A DNA stretch of 64,000 nt from Corynebacterium zhongnanshanii (lineage in GTDB: Bacteria; Actinomycetota; Actinomycetes; Mycobacteriales; Mycobacteriaceae), in NCBI RefSeq assembly GCF_014490575.1, contig NZ_CP061033.1, forward strand, positions 1,612,001-1,676,000, read 5' to 3'. Position numbers and translations under genes: made by a program. Shown here piece by piece: positions 8,609 through 17,257 of this stretch. The notes under the pieces were generated by a model that saw nothing but the letters and a program-made list of their open reading frames with translations, had not been told where the DNA came from and made no database searches. The first letter of the stretch is position 1. Each line of letters begins with the position of its first letter.

Positions 8609-8940
8609 CTTCTAGGTCGGCTGTGCCGCAACGTCACCGGCCCGGCTAGCACGCCTAGCTAAGTCACGGGGTGATACGGCTAGAGGATCTCTCTCACACA
8701 CTCATCGAGTAGCACTGCACGCCGAAGAAACCCAGCCCATACAGCCAACTCCTTGGCCTCCTTGTCAGACTTCTTCGATCTGGTCCAGATTTTCTATCTA
8801 CTTACACGGAACGAAACCTGGGACACTTCACAGAAATTGAAGTAATGTTCACTGTCCAGCCGAACCATGAAATCGTGATTTTTCATTGCGTGAAAGCTCG
8901 CGACAAGATCAAAGCCCTATGCAACAAGGAGAACTAAACA
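8604..8940. other. Intergenic stretch before the RHH gene
   Basis: About 335 bp without a recognisable intact gene. The last part (8713-8937) has an open plus-strand frame that may be a toxin remnant. The rest shows no clear signal. Confidence 0.5.
8713..8937 (+). pseudogene. Possible 5'-truncated toxin remnant upstream of RHH gene
   Basis: The plus frame is open from the stop at 8710 to TAA at 8935. Its C-terminal part reads EIEVMFTVQPNHEIVIFHC then VKARDKIKALCNKEN, which resembles the C-terminal (V/I)FHxMxAR element of small BrnT/DUF4258-like toxins paired with RHH antitoxins. The frame has no good start: the only ATG (8845) would give 30 residues, and the N-terminal half does not look like a toxin. 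It ends 3 bp before the RHH start and carries that gene's ribosome-binding site. Similarity is from memory and may be chance. Confidence 0.3.
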
Positions 8941-9264
8941 ATGACCGACCGCACCGACTTTGACGATCTATCAGCTTGGGCTGAGTCAGATGCAGCAGTA
9001 GCCGCGGTGGAGGATGCCGTGCAGACACGAGGGCTCGAATATCGCACAGAAGAATCCGACACTATCGAACAAGAATTCGCCAGAGCTGGCCGCCCTTCAC
9101 TCAATGCCAACCCCATGGGCAACGGAGCATCGCCACGCAGGCAGGTAAGACTACCCCATGATCTCAATGACGCACTCGATAGATACGCAGCAGAGACTGG
9201 CACATCAGCAAGTCATATTATGCGTCTGGCTTTAGAGCGATTCCTGAGTAACCCTGCTGCCTAG
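8941..9264 (+). CDS. Ribbon-helix-helix DNA-binding protein, antitoxin-like
   Basis: A 107-residue acidic protein. The first 60 residues are polar and flexible. The C-terminal part has the RHH pattern: a short beta strand (RRQVRLPHDLNDALDRYA) and two helices (residues about 80-104, with TSASHIMRLALERFL). RHH proteins bind DNA as dimers and often serve as antitoxins; the long N-terminal tail would then be the toxin-binding part. AAGGAG 10 bp upstream supports the ATG at 8941. The frame stays open past TAG for about 50 codons, with no sign that these are translated. Confidence 0.65.
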   Translation: MTDRTDFDDLSAWAESDAAVAAVEDAVQTRGLEYRTEESDTIEQEFARAGRPSLNANPMGNGASPRRQVRLPHDLNDALDRYAAETGTSASHIMRLALERFLSNPAA

Positions 9265-9508
9265 ACATTGATCCAAGCTCTGGAGCAGGGCTGCTCCGAG
9301 CGTTGGATTGCAGTTACAGACAGACTGACACCGTCTGAGTCTGTTGACGATGCCCGAATCCCGGTTTGTTCCCAAATCTCAATCAGCCTACTCGCCACCC
9401 GTAAAGTCCTACCCACACGTTAAAAAGTTGCGAGGCGAGGATTGGAAAGAACCTTATGATATAACCGCCTCCCATCTACGCAAGCGGAACACAACCTAGG
9501 ACACTCCA

Positions 9509-10672
9509 ATGCGTCTATCGACATCTAATGCCCCCTTCGTGGCGTGGTTACTGTCGACCATCCTCACGCGTCTAACCGTGACCTCGCTGCCGATGGTCAG
9601 CATCGTAGGCATTTCAGCAGCCGGTGGTTCTTATATCCTCGGTGGGGTTGCCTCCGGCGCCTACGCAATCGGGGAATCCGTAGGAGCCATTTTCCTTACT
9701 CCCTTGTTTTCCCAGCACAAGGTGAAAATGCGTCTCATGCAAGGTTGTGCACTGTGTGCGTCTTTGCTGTTCCTGTGCAGTTTCTTGGCACTTGGTGGAA
9801 CGTCCTACCTGGCGGCAATCCCATTTTTGGTGTTCCTCACCGGTGCTCTCTCGGCTCCGATTCCTGGAGTTCTTCGCTCTTCGATAAGCCAGTTCTCCAG
9901 GAACCCAGATCGCGCCATGAGCCTGGATAACGTGATCAATCAAAGCAGCTGGGTCATTGGCCCAGTTCTAGGCGTGGCCATGGTGCATAGTTGTGGAACC
10001 ACCGCGGGATTCTGCTTACTGGGAGCTTTCTTGACCATGTCCATGATCACCACCCCGAAAGCCATTGCAGACGGTTACGAACAATCAAGCGGCGCAACCG
10101 CTAAACCTCAGTTCACTCTTGTCATTATCCCGGTTGTTGCCTCGGCAATAATTATGGCCGTCACGGCCTCCTTCGATACGTTGGTTCCCATTCTGCTCAC
10201 CGAATGGGAAAGAACGGACTCACGCGCCGGATGGGTGCTGGCCGTCCTGGCTGGTGCCAGCGTCGTGGCGTCGGCACTACTTGGGATAAAGTCACGCTGG
10301 AAGCGCAAAGAACACAAGGCGTCCGCGTGTACATTACTGGTGGTTGTGGTTCTGGGTATTACGGGACTTACCTACTCCTACTCCAGCCTCCTAGTCATTG
10401 CTGCCATTCTGGGAATTGCACAGGCCCCTGCCATGATCTTCAGGCAGCAGATCATCGCGGACAAAGTGCCGAAAAGCCAACAGGCCACCGCCTTTTCCTA
10501 CCTCTATGCAGCAGGAGGAATCGGCTATTCACTCACCGCTGGCCTCACCCCCGCTGTGTCGAAAGCTTCCTCCCCGGCTGTCGCCTCGCTCACCGTCGCC
10601 GCCCTGTGCCTCCTAGTGCTTGTGGGCAGTTACCTATGCACCAGGAGGCTAGACCGATGTAGAGCGGGTTAG
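9509..10672 (+). CDS. MFS transporter (12 TM)
   Basis: A 387-residue hydrophobic protein with about twelve membrane segments in two halves and a charged central loop (about residues 190-200). Features such as GVASGAYAIGESVGAIFLTPLFSQ and SSWVIGPVLGVAMV resemble motifs of small-molecule efflux MFS proteins. The substrate is unknown. TATGAT at about 9455 could be its -10 box. The last 9 bases, including the stop, are repeated once directly downstream. The gene ends before a bidirectional terminator shared with the tRNA gene. Confidence 0.85.
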   Translation: MRLSTSNAPFVAWLLSTILTRLTVTSLPMVSIVGISAAGGSYILGGVASGAYAIGESVGAIFLTPLFSQHKVKMRLMQGCALCASLLFLCSFLALGGTSYLAAIPFLVFLTGALSAPIPGVLRSSISQFSRNPDRAMSLDNVINQSSWVIGPVLGVAMVHSCGTTAGFCLLGAFLTMSMITTPKAIADGYEQSSGATAKPQFTLVIIPVVASAIIMAVTASFDTLVPILLTEWERTDSRAGWVLAVLAGASVVASALLGIKSRWKRKEHKASACTLLVVVVLGITGLTYSYSSLLVIAAILGIAQAPAMIFRQQIIADKVPKSQQATAFSYLYAAGGIGYSLTAGLTPAVSKASSPAVASLTVAALCLLVLVGSYLCTRRLDRCRAG

Positions 10673-10681
10673 GCGGGCTAG
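10664..10681. repeat. 9-bp tandem duplication of the MFS gene 3' end
   Basis: GCGGGTTAG, containing the TAG stop of the MFS gene, is followed at once by GCGGGCTAG (8 of 9 identical). It provides a second TAG in the same frame. Confidence 0.85.
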
Positions 10682-10727
10682 ACTCCCACCGTGAGTCCCA
10701 ACCGCGATGTGCGGTGGAAAAATGAAG

Positions 10728-10761
10728 AACCCCTGACCAGTATTTCTACTGGTCAGGGGTT
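10728..10761. terminator. Bidirectional terminator between MFS gene and tRNA-fMet
   Basis: A perfect 15-bp stem, AACCCCTGACCAGTA (10728-10742) with TACTGGTCAGGGGTT (10747-10761), has a 4-nt loop. TTTCCTTT follows on the plus strand, and TCTTCATTTTT on the minus strand, so it can end both the MFS and the tRNA transcript. Confidence 0.88.
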
Positions 10762-10769
10762 TTCCTTTG

Positions 10770-10843
10770 TAGCGGGGGCAGGATTCGAACCTACGACCTC
10801 TGGGTTATGAGCCCAGCGAGCTACCGAGCTGCTCCACCCCGCG
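10770..10843 (-). tRNA. Initiator tRNA-Met (CAU anticodon)
   Basis: The 74-nt minus-strand sequence folds as a cloverleaf: acceptor strand CGCGGGG, anticodon arm TGGGCTCATAACCCA with anticodon CAT, and T arm with GGTTCGAAT. The three consecutive G:C pairs of the anticodon stem (GGG/CCC) and an unpaired first base (C1 opposite U72) are hallmarks of the initiator tRNA. The CCA tail is not encoded. A terminator follows directly downstream. Confidence 0.96.
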
Positions 10844-10959
10844 TCGGGTGCGTGACTCAAACTATTGTCTGTGTCAGCGACTCCACTACTCTAACGCATC
10901 TCACCCGAGAAGTGAAATCGCCTGCGCACAGGCGGTTTCACGCACCGGTAATTACGATC

Positions 10960-13900
10960 TTATTGGCCAGACTGGAGCTCACTCACTGCCTTATCCAACT
11001 CATCCAAGGCCTTACCGAACTCCTCAAAGCTTCCGCTCTCGCGCGTACGGTTCACCTTGTCCATCGCGTCACGGACCTTCTTAGACGCCTGAGAGGCTGA
11101 ACCAGATCCCTGCGAGTTGTTCTTCTGAGCCTCACTCTGCTGACCGGATTCGTTCTTCTTCTCCTCCGACTTCTCGGAGTCACTCTGGGACGAACCACTC
11201 ACCACGGAGCCGTCAACTTCCTTGAGGTCCTGCACCGCAGAAGCATCCAGTCCCACCTGTTCCAAGGCCTCAGCAATGGTTGGCGCGTAGCCCACCTGGT
11301 TGTTGTAGCTCACCAGCACACGCAGCAGCTTCGGGAATGCAGAGTCCTGGCCGGCACGCTTGGAATACACCGGCTCCACGTACAGGATCTTGCCGTCACC
11401 GATAGGCAGGGTCAGCAGATTACCGTTGATCAGCTCATTGGAGCCCTTCAACAGCGTGCGCTCTCGAGCGATCTCGTCAGAGGACATCATGGTGTCTTGA
11501 GCCTGTGCAGGGCCCTGCGTCTGGGTACTCGTTGGCAGCGCTCGAATGTGAATCTGCCCGTAGGTTTCCGGATCGGAAGACACAGACATGTGCGCAGCCA
11601 GGAACTGACGGGACAGACCACGGAACGGGGTGATCAGCTGGAAGCTAGACTTCTTCGTCTCCGGGTCGGCAGCAACCACGTAGTACGGAGGCTGCGGCAA
11701 GTTCTGGCGCCGCTCCTCGGCCGTCGGGTCGGTAGGCACAGACCAGAAGGAGTCGTTCTGGAAGAAGATACCCGGATCGGACACGTGGTACTTCGCAATC
11801 AGTTCACGCTGCACCTTGAAAATGTCCGACGGGTAGCGAAGGTGATTATTCAGATCCTCACTGATCTCCGCCTTAGGCTTCACCACATCCGGGAAAGCGC
11901 CCATCCAGGCCTTCAGGACAGGATCCTTCTCATCAAACTGGTACAGGTCCACGGAACCGTCGTAGGAATCCACCACGGCCTTCACCGAATTGCGGATGTA
12001 GGACACATCGTTGGTCACAATCTGATTCTGATTCACGCCCTCTGGGTTCAAGGCATCCGCCGTGGTGTCCGTCAGGGACGTGCGCTCGGAGTATGGGAGA
12101 TTGTCCAACGTGGTGTAGCCATCCACGACCCACTTAATGCGCCCGTCAAGGACCACGGGGTAGGTGGTGGAATCCGTGGTCAGCCACGGAGCAACCTTGT
12201 GGACTCGCTCGCGAGGATCACGCTCGTGCAGGATGCGCGATCCCTCACCAATGCGGTCCGTCAGCAGCATATTCATGGACTGGAAATGCGCAGAGAACAT
12301 CAACCGGTTGAAGTAATTGGACACATCCACACCACCGTTTCCGGTGTAGGTGTAGTTATTGGCATCCGTGTCGTACTCCTGAGGAGTAGAGGCAGACTGA
12401 TTACCCACAATCGCGTAATCCGCGTTAGGCGCATCATTGGACGCAATGAGCGGACCGAAGTAAATGCGCGGCTGCTTCAGATCCAGCTTCAGCTCGCCGC
12501 CCTGATTCTTCGACTCCAAAGACTGCAAATCCGCCACGGTGTACACCGGGTATCCACCACGGGCACTACCCACATCGCGAGCCACCTCATCGACCTTGTT
12601 CGCCGGAGCCGCAATCAGACCATTTCCATGGGTATAGACCGTGTGGCGGTTAATCCAATCCTGCTGGTTGCCATCCAACGCATTGGGGTCGAGCTCGCGG
12701 GCAGCCACCACGAAATCGCGCATTTCCCCATCGACGTCATAGCGGTCAATAGCCAGCTTGTCGGGGAAACCGTAGAAATTCTTCAGCTGTTGCTGCTGCG
12801 TGAACGTTGGGCTTAGGACCTGCGGATCCAGCAGGCGAATATTGTTCAAGGTGTTATTGTCCACCTTGTCATCGTGAGGCTTGGCGTCGGCTCCCCAATT
12901 ACGTTCGTACGTCACATGGTCGTCGCCCAGGTTATAGGCGAAACGGGTGGCTTCGATATTCCGGGCAATGTAATCCCTTTCCTTTTCCGCACGGTTCGGG
13001 TTCACGGAGAATTGCTCCAGCACCGCCGGCCAACCCACAGACAGAGTCACCACGGATCCCACCATCAAGGCCACTGCCAGGGCAGGAATACGCAGGTCCT
13101 TCAGAACAATCGTGCCGAAGAACATCGCCGCCACGAAAATGGAAATCACCAACAGGGCGATCTTTGCCGGAAGCACAGCATTAATATCCGTGTAGCCAGC
13201 ACCCGTAAACGTAGCATTGGAACTATTCAGCAATTCGTAACGCGCGAACCAATAATCCAGTGCCTTCACTAGCATCCACGCACCCGCAATCACGGCAAGC
13301 TGGCGCAACGCCACATCGGAGACGTGTGCCTTCTCCCCCACCCGGGCATTACCCGTGGTGATCGAACCCAAAAAATAATGCGTGATCAGATTCAGAAGAA
13401 AAGCCACCACCAGGATGAAAGACAGGGAGGTGACAATCAGGGTCAGCATCGGGAGGTTGAAGGCGTAGAAACCCAGATCCTTGTTGAATTGGGCGTCCGT
13501 CTGACCGAACTCGCTACCATTTAAAAACAGCAGCACCGTGCGCCAATTGCTCTGGGCAATTATTCCGGCTACGGCACCCACAGCGAAGGGAATGCCCACA
13601 AGGAATGGCCGCAAATTCTTCTTAATAAGCGGGCGCAATTCCTGAAGCGGCGAGCTGCTGCCCATCTGCTGGAATTCATCCGGACGGGCTCGATACGCCA
13701 CAAAGATGGCCAGCCATGTCAGCACAGCGGCAACCAAACCAAAGACAACAAACATGGCCACGCGGACCAGCAGGACATTCACAAACACGCCCTGGTAGTC
13801 CACGCTTCTAAACCACGCGAAATCCGTGTACATGCCCACAAAAATGGGGACGATGAAAAAGAAGACAACAGCCACACCGGCACCAATTCCGATGAGGCGG

Positions 13901-13968
13901 CCTGTCAGGGATGCCCCCTTGCCGGGGGACTTCGAGCGGGAACTAGAACCAAAATTCGGGATACTCAA
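10960..13968 (-). CDS. UPF0182 family large membrane protein
   Basis: About 1002 residues. The first 330 hold seven membrane segments, starting near residue 20 (IGIGAGVAVVFFFIVPIFVG). A long extracytoplasmic region of about 550 residues follows (YNLGDDHVTYERN, PRIYFGPLIASND, HERDPRERVHKVAPWL). The C-terminal 90 residues are a charged Ser/Lys/Glu-rich tail. The order and size match the UPF0182/COG1615 family, whose function is not established. The TTG at 13968 is preferred over TTG 13992: AGAGGAG precedes it and the product then starts SIPNFGSSSRS. It is divergent from the PPA1309-like gene. Confidence 0.92.
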   Translation of the reverse strand: MSIPNFGSSSRSKSPGKGASLTGRLIGIGAGVAVVFFFIVPIFVGMYTDFAWFRSVDYQGVFVNVLLVRVAMFVVFGLVAAVLTWLAIFVAYRARPDEFQQMGSSSPLQELRPLIKKNLRPFLVGIPFAVGAVAGIIAQSNWRTVLLFLNGSEFGQTDAQFNKDLGFYAFNLPMLTLIVTSLSFILVVAFLLNLITHYFLGSITTGNARVGEKAHVSDVALRQLAVIAGAWMLVKALDYWFARYELLNSSNATFTGAGYTDINAVLPAKIALLVISIFVAAMFFGTIVLKDLRIPALAVALMVGSVVTLSVGWPAVLEQFSVNPNRAEKERDYIARNIEATRFAYNLGDDHVTYERNWGADAKPHDDKVDNNTLNNIRLLDPQVLSPTFTQQQQLKNFYGFPDKLAIDRYDVDGEMRDFVVAARELDPNALDGNQQDWINRHTVYTHGNGLIAAPANKVDEVARDVGSARGGYPVYTVADLQSLESKNQGGELKLDLKQPRIYFGPLIASNDAPNADYAIVGNQSASTPQEYDTDANNYTYTGNGGVDVSNYFNRLMFSAHFQSMNMLLTDRIGEGSRILHERDPRERVHKVAPWLTTDSTTYPVVLDGRIKWVVDGYTTLDNLPYSERTSLTDTTADALNPEGVNQNQIVTNDVSYIRNSVKAVVDSYDGSVDLYQFDEKDPVLKAWMGAFPDVVKPKAEISEDLNNHLRYPSDIFKVQRELIAKYHVSDPGIFFQNDSFWSVPTDPTAEERRQNLPQPPYYVVAADPETKKSSFQLITPFRGLSRQFLAAHMSVSSDPETYGQIHIRALPTSTQTQGPAQAQDTMMSSDEIARERTLLKGSNELINGNLLTLPIGDGKILYVEPVYSKRAGQDSAFPKLLRVLVSYNNQVGYAPTIAEALEQVGLDASAVQDLKEVDGSVVSGSSQSDSEKSEEKKNESGQQSEAQKNNSQGSGSASQASKKVRDAMDKVNRTRESGSFEEFGKALDELDKAVSELQSGQ

Positions 13969-14013
13969 CGCTTCTCGGGCTCCTCTACACAATGCTATTG
14001 AAGCCAGCTTACG

Positions 14014-14019
14014 TACAAT
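14014..14019 (+). promoter_or_regulatory. Candidate -10 box for PPA1309-like gene (leaderless)
   Basis: TACAAT ends 8 bp before the ATG at 14028 and no Shine-Dalgarno sequence precedes that ATG. Transcription would begin at the start codon. Confidence 0.45.
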
Positions 14020-14027
14020 ATGAGCTC

Positions 14028-14606
14028 ATGGCACCTTCCTCATCTGATTCCCCCCACTCCTCCGATCACACCTCCGATCACACCGCCGATCTGGACCTCC
14101 ACGACGACCGCATCCTCAACGCTGCCCTAAGGGAAGCGGTGGACTTTGTGCACGCCGAGGGGTGGGACCGCCCCGCCACCCTGTTTGCCCTGGTCCCGCA
14201 CGCATTCATCGCCGATGTTGTGGATGCGGACGCCCAGGAAAACCCGCTCGCCCTGGTTGTTCAGGAGGACCTCCCGGAGCACATCCGCCCGGGCTCGGAG
14301 GAACTCGGCGAGTTCATTGCCACGATCCGTTGGCCTGAGCAGGTGGTGGGTGCGATCCTCGCTCAAGAAATCACCTTTGTGAATACTGCCGAGGGGACCG
14401 ACGCCGAGCCTCGCGCCGCCCGACTGTATTCCGGAATCTTGTCCGGCCCGCAGCAGGACGGCGCTGAGCGCACCCTCATCCAGCTACGCCCCACCGAGGA
14501 GGAGCTGGACGCGGATCCTTTCGCGCAAGATAAGCCGCAACTTCTGGGTGGCGAAGACATCGCCCCGGGCGTCATCGCGACGCTTCGCGCGACCTTCGAG
14601 GACTAG
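14028..14606 (+). CDS. PPA1309 family protein (unknown function)
   Basis: A 192-residue soluble acidic protein without membrane segment or signal peptide. The Ser/His/Asp-rich start is followed by LNAALREAVDFVHAEGWDRP and TLFALVPHAFIAD, then QEDLPEHIRPGSEEL and RWPEQVVGAILAQE. These stretches are typical of the PPA1309 family, found only in Actinobacteria next to the UPF0182 and PDZ-Lon genes. The function is unknown. Confidence 0.8.
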   Translation: MAPSSSDSPHSSDHTSDHTADLDLHDDRILNAALREAVDFVHAEGWDRPATLFALVPHAFIADVVDADAQENPLALVVQEDLPEHIRPGSEELGEFIATIRWPEQVVGAILAQEITFVNTAEGTDAEPRAARLYSGILSGPQQDGAERTLIQLRPTEEELDADPFAQDKPQLLGGEDIAPGVIATLRATFED

Positions 14607-14638
14607 GAAGCCCAGCCCCTAAACCAGGAGCACACCCC

Positions 14639-15700
14639 CTATCCGCAGGTCTGCACATCCTTGCCAGCCGCGTAGTCCTTCAGCTGCTTCACCGCAGTAT
14701 CCAGGCTATCCACCTTCAGTAGCGTGGGCTTATTCTTCGCGGTCATGGCCTCGGTGCAATTGCCCTCGGGCACCAGGAACACCTCCGCACCGGCCTCCTT
14801 GGCCGCGGCAATCTTGTGGGTAATGCCACCGATCGGCCCCACCGAACCATCCGCGCTGATGGTTCCCGTGCCGGCCACGAACTTCCCGCCCGTGAGTTCC
14901 CCCGGGGACAGCTTATCCACCACGGCCAGCGAGAACATCAGTCCCGCAGAGGGGCCGCCCACATCACTGAGGTTATAGTTCACCGTGATGTCCCCGGCAG
15001 GTTGAGCCAGCGTCGTCACACCCAAAAACGTCACCGCATCACCGTCGACCTTCCGCTCGCCCAGGGTCACGGGGATACGTTCGTCCTTGGCCTGGCGGGT
15101 GACAGTCAGGGTGACGGTATCGCCCGGATTCTTGTGCTGGATGATCTCGGCCAGGTCGGACGGGGTGGCAACCTTCTCGTCATCCACGGCCGTCACGATG
15201 TCATTGACTTTCAGGGCCTTATCCGCGGGTGAGTCTGGGGTGACGTCCACCACCACGGATTCAATGGGCTTGTTCAGGTAATTCATGGCGCTGATGGTGG
15301 CGTTAGAGGCCGAGGACGTAAACGCCACAGCGTTGCGCTCCTCCACTTCCTCCTGGGACACCCCCGTGGGGAAGATGTTTTCCAGCGGCACCATCGTGTC
15401 GTCCGTGGTCGCCCAGCGCGTCAGGGCTTGGGCCAGGGTCATGTGGGTGCGCACCGCCACGGTGGTCATGTTCAGGTTGCCGGAGGTCTTGTCCACCTCG
15501 GCTCCCTTAATTTCCACCACTTCTTTGCCGTCTACCTCGCCCAAGGTGTTAAAGGTAGGCCCTTTCCCTTCGGCTGCGTAGGGCACAGTCAGGTCGATAT
15601 CCGTTCCGGGCACTTTGGGCAGGCCAAGGAGGGACAACAGAACCACGACTGGTAGCGCGCCTACGATGACGGTGCGGTTTCGTCGATTCCACAAGTTCAC
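14639..15700 (-). CDS. PDZ domain Lon-like (YlbL-type) serine protease
   Basis: A 353-residue membrane-anchored protease. An uncleaved N-terminal membrane helix (about residues 10-27) is followed by an extracytoplasmic region, a PDZ domain (about 145-215, with DSPADKALKVNDIVTAVDD) and a C-terminal Lon protease domain. The catalytic Ser lies in GGPSAGL near residue 250 and the Lys in GGITHKIAAAKEAG near 297, as expected for the Ser-Lys dyad. The start is GTG. It is convergent with the PPA1309-like gene, an arrangement shared with mycobacteria (Rv3194c). The substrate is unknown. Confidence 0.92.
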   Translation of the reverse strand: MNLWNRRNRTVIVGALPVVVLLSLLGLPKVPGTDIDLTVPYAAEGKGPTFNTLGEVDGKEVVEIKGAEVDKTSGNLNMTTVAVRTHMTLAQALTRWATTDDTMVPLENIFPTGVSQEEVEERNAVAFTSSASNATISAMNYLNKPIESVVVDVTPDSPADKALKVNDIVTAVDDEKVATPSDLAEIIQHKNPGDTVTLTVTRQAKDERIPVTLGERKVDGDAVTFLGVTTLAQPAGDITVNYNLSDVGGPSAGLMFSLAVVDKLSPGELTGGKFVAGTGTISADGSVGPIGGITHKIAAAKEAGAEVFLVPEGNCTEAMTAKNKPTLLKVDSLDTAVKQLKDYAAGKDVQTCG

Positions 15701-15809
15701 CTCAAAAACCCTACCAGCCCACCCGAGCTATGCCACTGTTCGCTGTGGGCACACAAAATATCTTCGGGGCACAGCCACCTGGCCTGTTTTCATCTGTACG
15801 GTGGAGGAC

Positions 15810-17192
15810 ATGTACAACTTTGGCTTTGGTTTCTGGGGTCCAGACGATGACAACTCCGATGATGGGCGCCGCAAGAACAACCCCGGCGGGGGCAACCTTG
15901 GCGACTTCCTGAATCAGTTCGGGGCCATGCTGTCTGGCTTCGGCACCGATATGAATTCCCCCGACGCCCAAGGCCCCGTCAATTACAGCCTTGCGGAAAG
16001 GATCGCGCGTCAGCACATCGGCCGCGCGAAGCGCCCCACCCAGCAGGACTCGCAGGCGGTGGCGGAATCCATTCGTCTGGTGGAGTTGTGGCTGGATGAG
16101 GCGACGGTCCTTCCCGCTGGGGCGACAAGCTCCGTGGCATTCGGCCCAGAGCAGTGGCTGGAGGAGACCTTCGCCACGTGGAAGCGGATTATCACTCCCC
16201 TGGCAGACAAGCTGGGCGATGCTGCGATGGGTGGGGTTCCCGAGGAGATGCGCGAGCAGATGGGCCCGATGTCCGGCATGATGAAGCAGATCAATGGCAT
16301 GAACTTCGGCATGCAGCTGGGCGGCACCTTGGGTGAGATGGCGAAGACTGTGGTCACGTCCACCCAATGGGGCGTCCCGCTGGCCGAGGGCAACACTGCC
16401 GCGATTGCCACCTACCATTTGGAGGACATGGCGAAGAAGCTGGGCTGCGAGCGCCAGGAAGCGCTCGTGTACCTCGCGGCTCGTGAGGCGGCGCATCACC
16501 GCCTGTTTAAGCACGTCCCGTGGCTGCGGGAGCGCCTGATCCTGGATGTAGAGGAGTTCGCGGCGGGACTGACCCTCGATTATTCGGGCATTGAGGAAGC
16601 CACTCGCAATTTCAATCCGGAGATGCTCAACGATCCTTCCAAGATCCAGGAGATGATGAACTCCCTGCAGGGTGAGGACATGTCTCCAAAGGTTGTGTCC
16701 TCCAACGATCACGCGCGCGAGCGCCTGGAGACCAGCCTGTCCCTGGTTGAGGGTTGGGTGGACTTCGTGGTTGGCAACGCCTTGGCCGAACGCTTCCCCC
16801 AGGCTGCTCTGATTGGTGCCGCGTGGTCGTCCTTCCGTCAGAATGAGAATCCGATGATGGATGCGATGACCAGCGCAATGGGCATTAGCTTCAACGCGCC
16901 ACGCGCCGATGAGGCCGCCGAACTGTGGCGCAAGCTCCACCAAGCTGTGGGAGCGGAGAAACGCGACGCGGTGTGGGATCACCCGGACTTCCTGCCCGTC
17001 ACCTCGGATCTGGATAATCCTTCTGCGTTCATTGGCCACGTCACGCTGGACTCCGATGATCTGAAGGACTTCAACCCCATCTCCGAGATCGAGAAGCTGG
17101 AGGAGGAGCTCCGCAAGCAACAGGAGGACTCCGACGGCGACAACGACGGCGGGGCCGACGGCGACGGCGCAGAGAACCCGAAGGACTCCTAG
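15810..17192 (+). CDS. DUF2342 family predicted zinc-dependent metalloprotease
   Basis: A 460-residue cytoplasmic protein of the actinobacterial DUF2342/zincin-like family (Rv3195). Typical blocks are QWLEETFATWKRII, a Met-rich segment (MGPMSGMMKQINGMNFGMQ), and YLAAREAAHHRLFKHVPWLRE. This last block is where a metalloprotease motif would lie, but the sequence is REAAHH instead of HExxH, so protease activity is uncertain. An acidic Glu/Asp tail ends the protein. The ATG at 15810 is used; a GTG at 15801 in the same frame is an alternative, since GGAGG is only 2 bp from the ATG. CTCCTAG at the stop is echoed by CTCCTCAG directly after. Confidence 0.85.
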   Translation: MYNFGFGFWGPDDDNSDDGRRKNNPGGGNLGDFLNQFGAMLSGFGTDMNSPDAQGPVNYSLAERIARQHIGRAKRPTQQDSQAVAESIRLVELWLDEATVLPAGATSSVAFGPEQWLEETFATWKRIITPLADKLGDAAMGGVPEEMREQMGPMSGMMKQINGMNFGMQLGGTLGEMAKTVVTSTQWGVPLAEGNTAAIATYHLEDMAKKLGCERQEALVYLAAREAAHHRLFKHVPWLRERLILDVEEFAAGLTLDYSGIEEATRNFNPEMLNDPSKIQEMMNSLQGEDMSPKVVSSNDHARERLETSLSLVEGWVDFVVGNALAERFPQAALIGAAWSSFRQNENPMMDAMTSAMGISFNAPRADEAAELWRKLHQAVGAEKRDAVWDHPDFLPVTSDLDNPSAFIGHVTLDSDDLKDFNPISEIEKLEEELRKQQEDSDGDNDGGADGDGAENPKDS

Positions 17193-17257
17193 CTCCTCAG
17201 CTCGGCACTTGCTACAGTCGGTACGAAAAGACACTGCACCAATTTCGGGGGATCTTC

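Noticed and set aside
8694..8930. Minus-strand frame with one internal TAG opposite the toxin remnant
   Set aside because: It reads like protein in places, but has two stops close together, no ribosome-binding site, and no family resemblance; the plus-strand reading fits the neighbouring gene better.
9265..9424. Open frame continuing past the RHH stop for about 50 codons
   Set aside because: No start codon context or family signature; probably chance.
15711..17234. 507-residue minus-strand frame antisense to the DUF2342 gene
   Set aside because: Shadow frame; the plus-strand protein has family motifs and good codon use.
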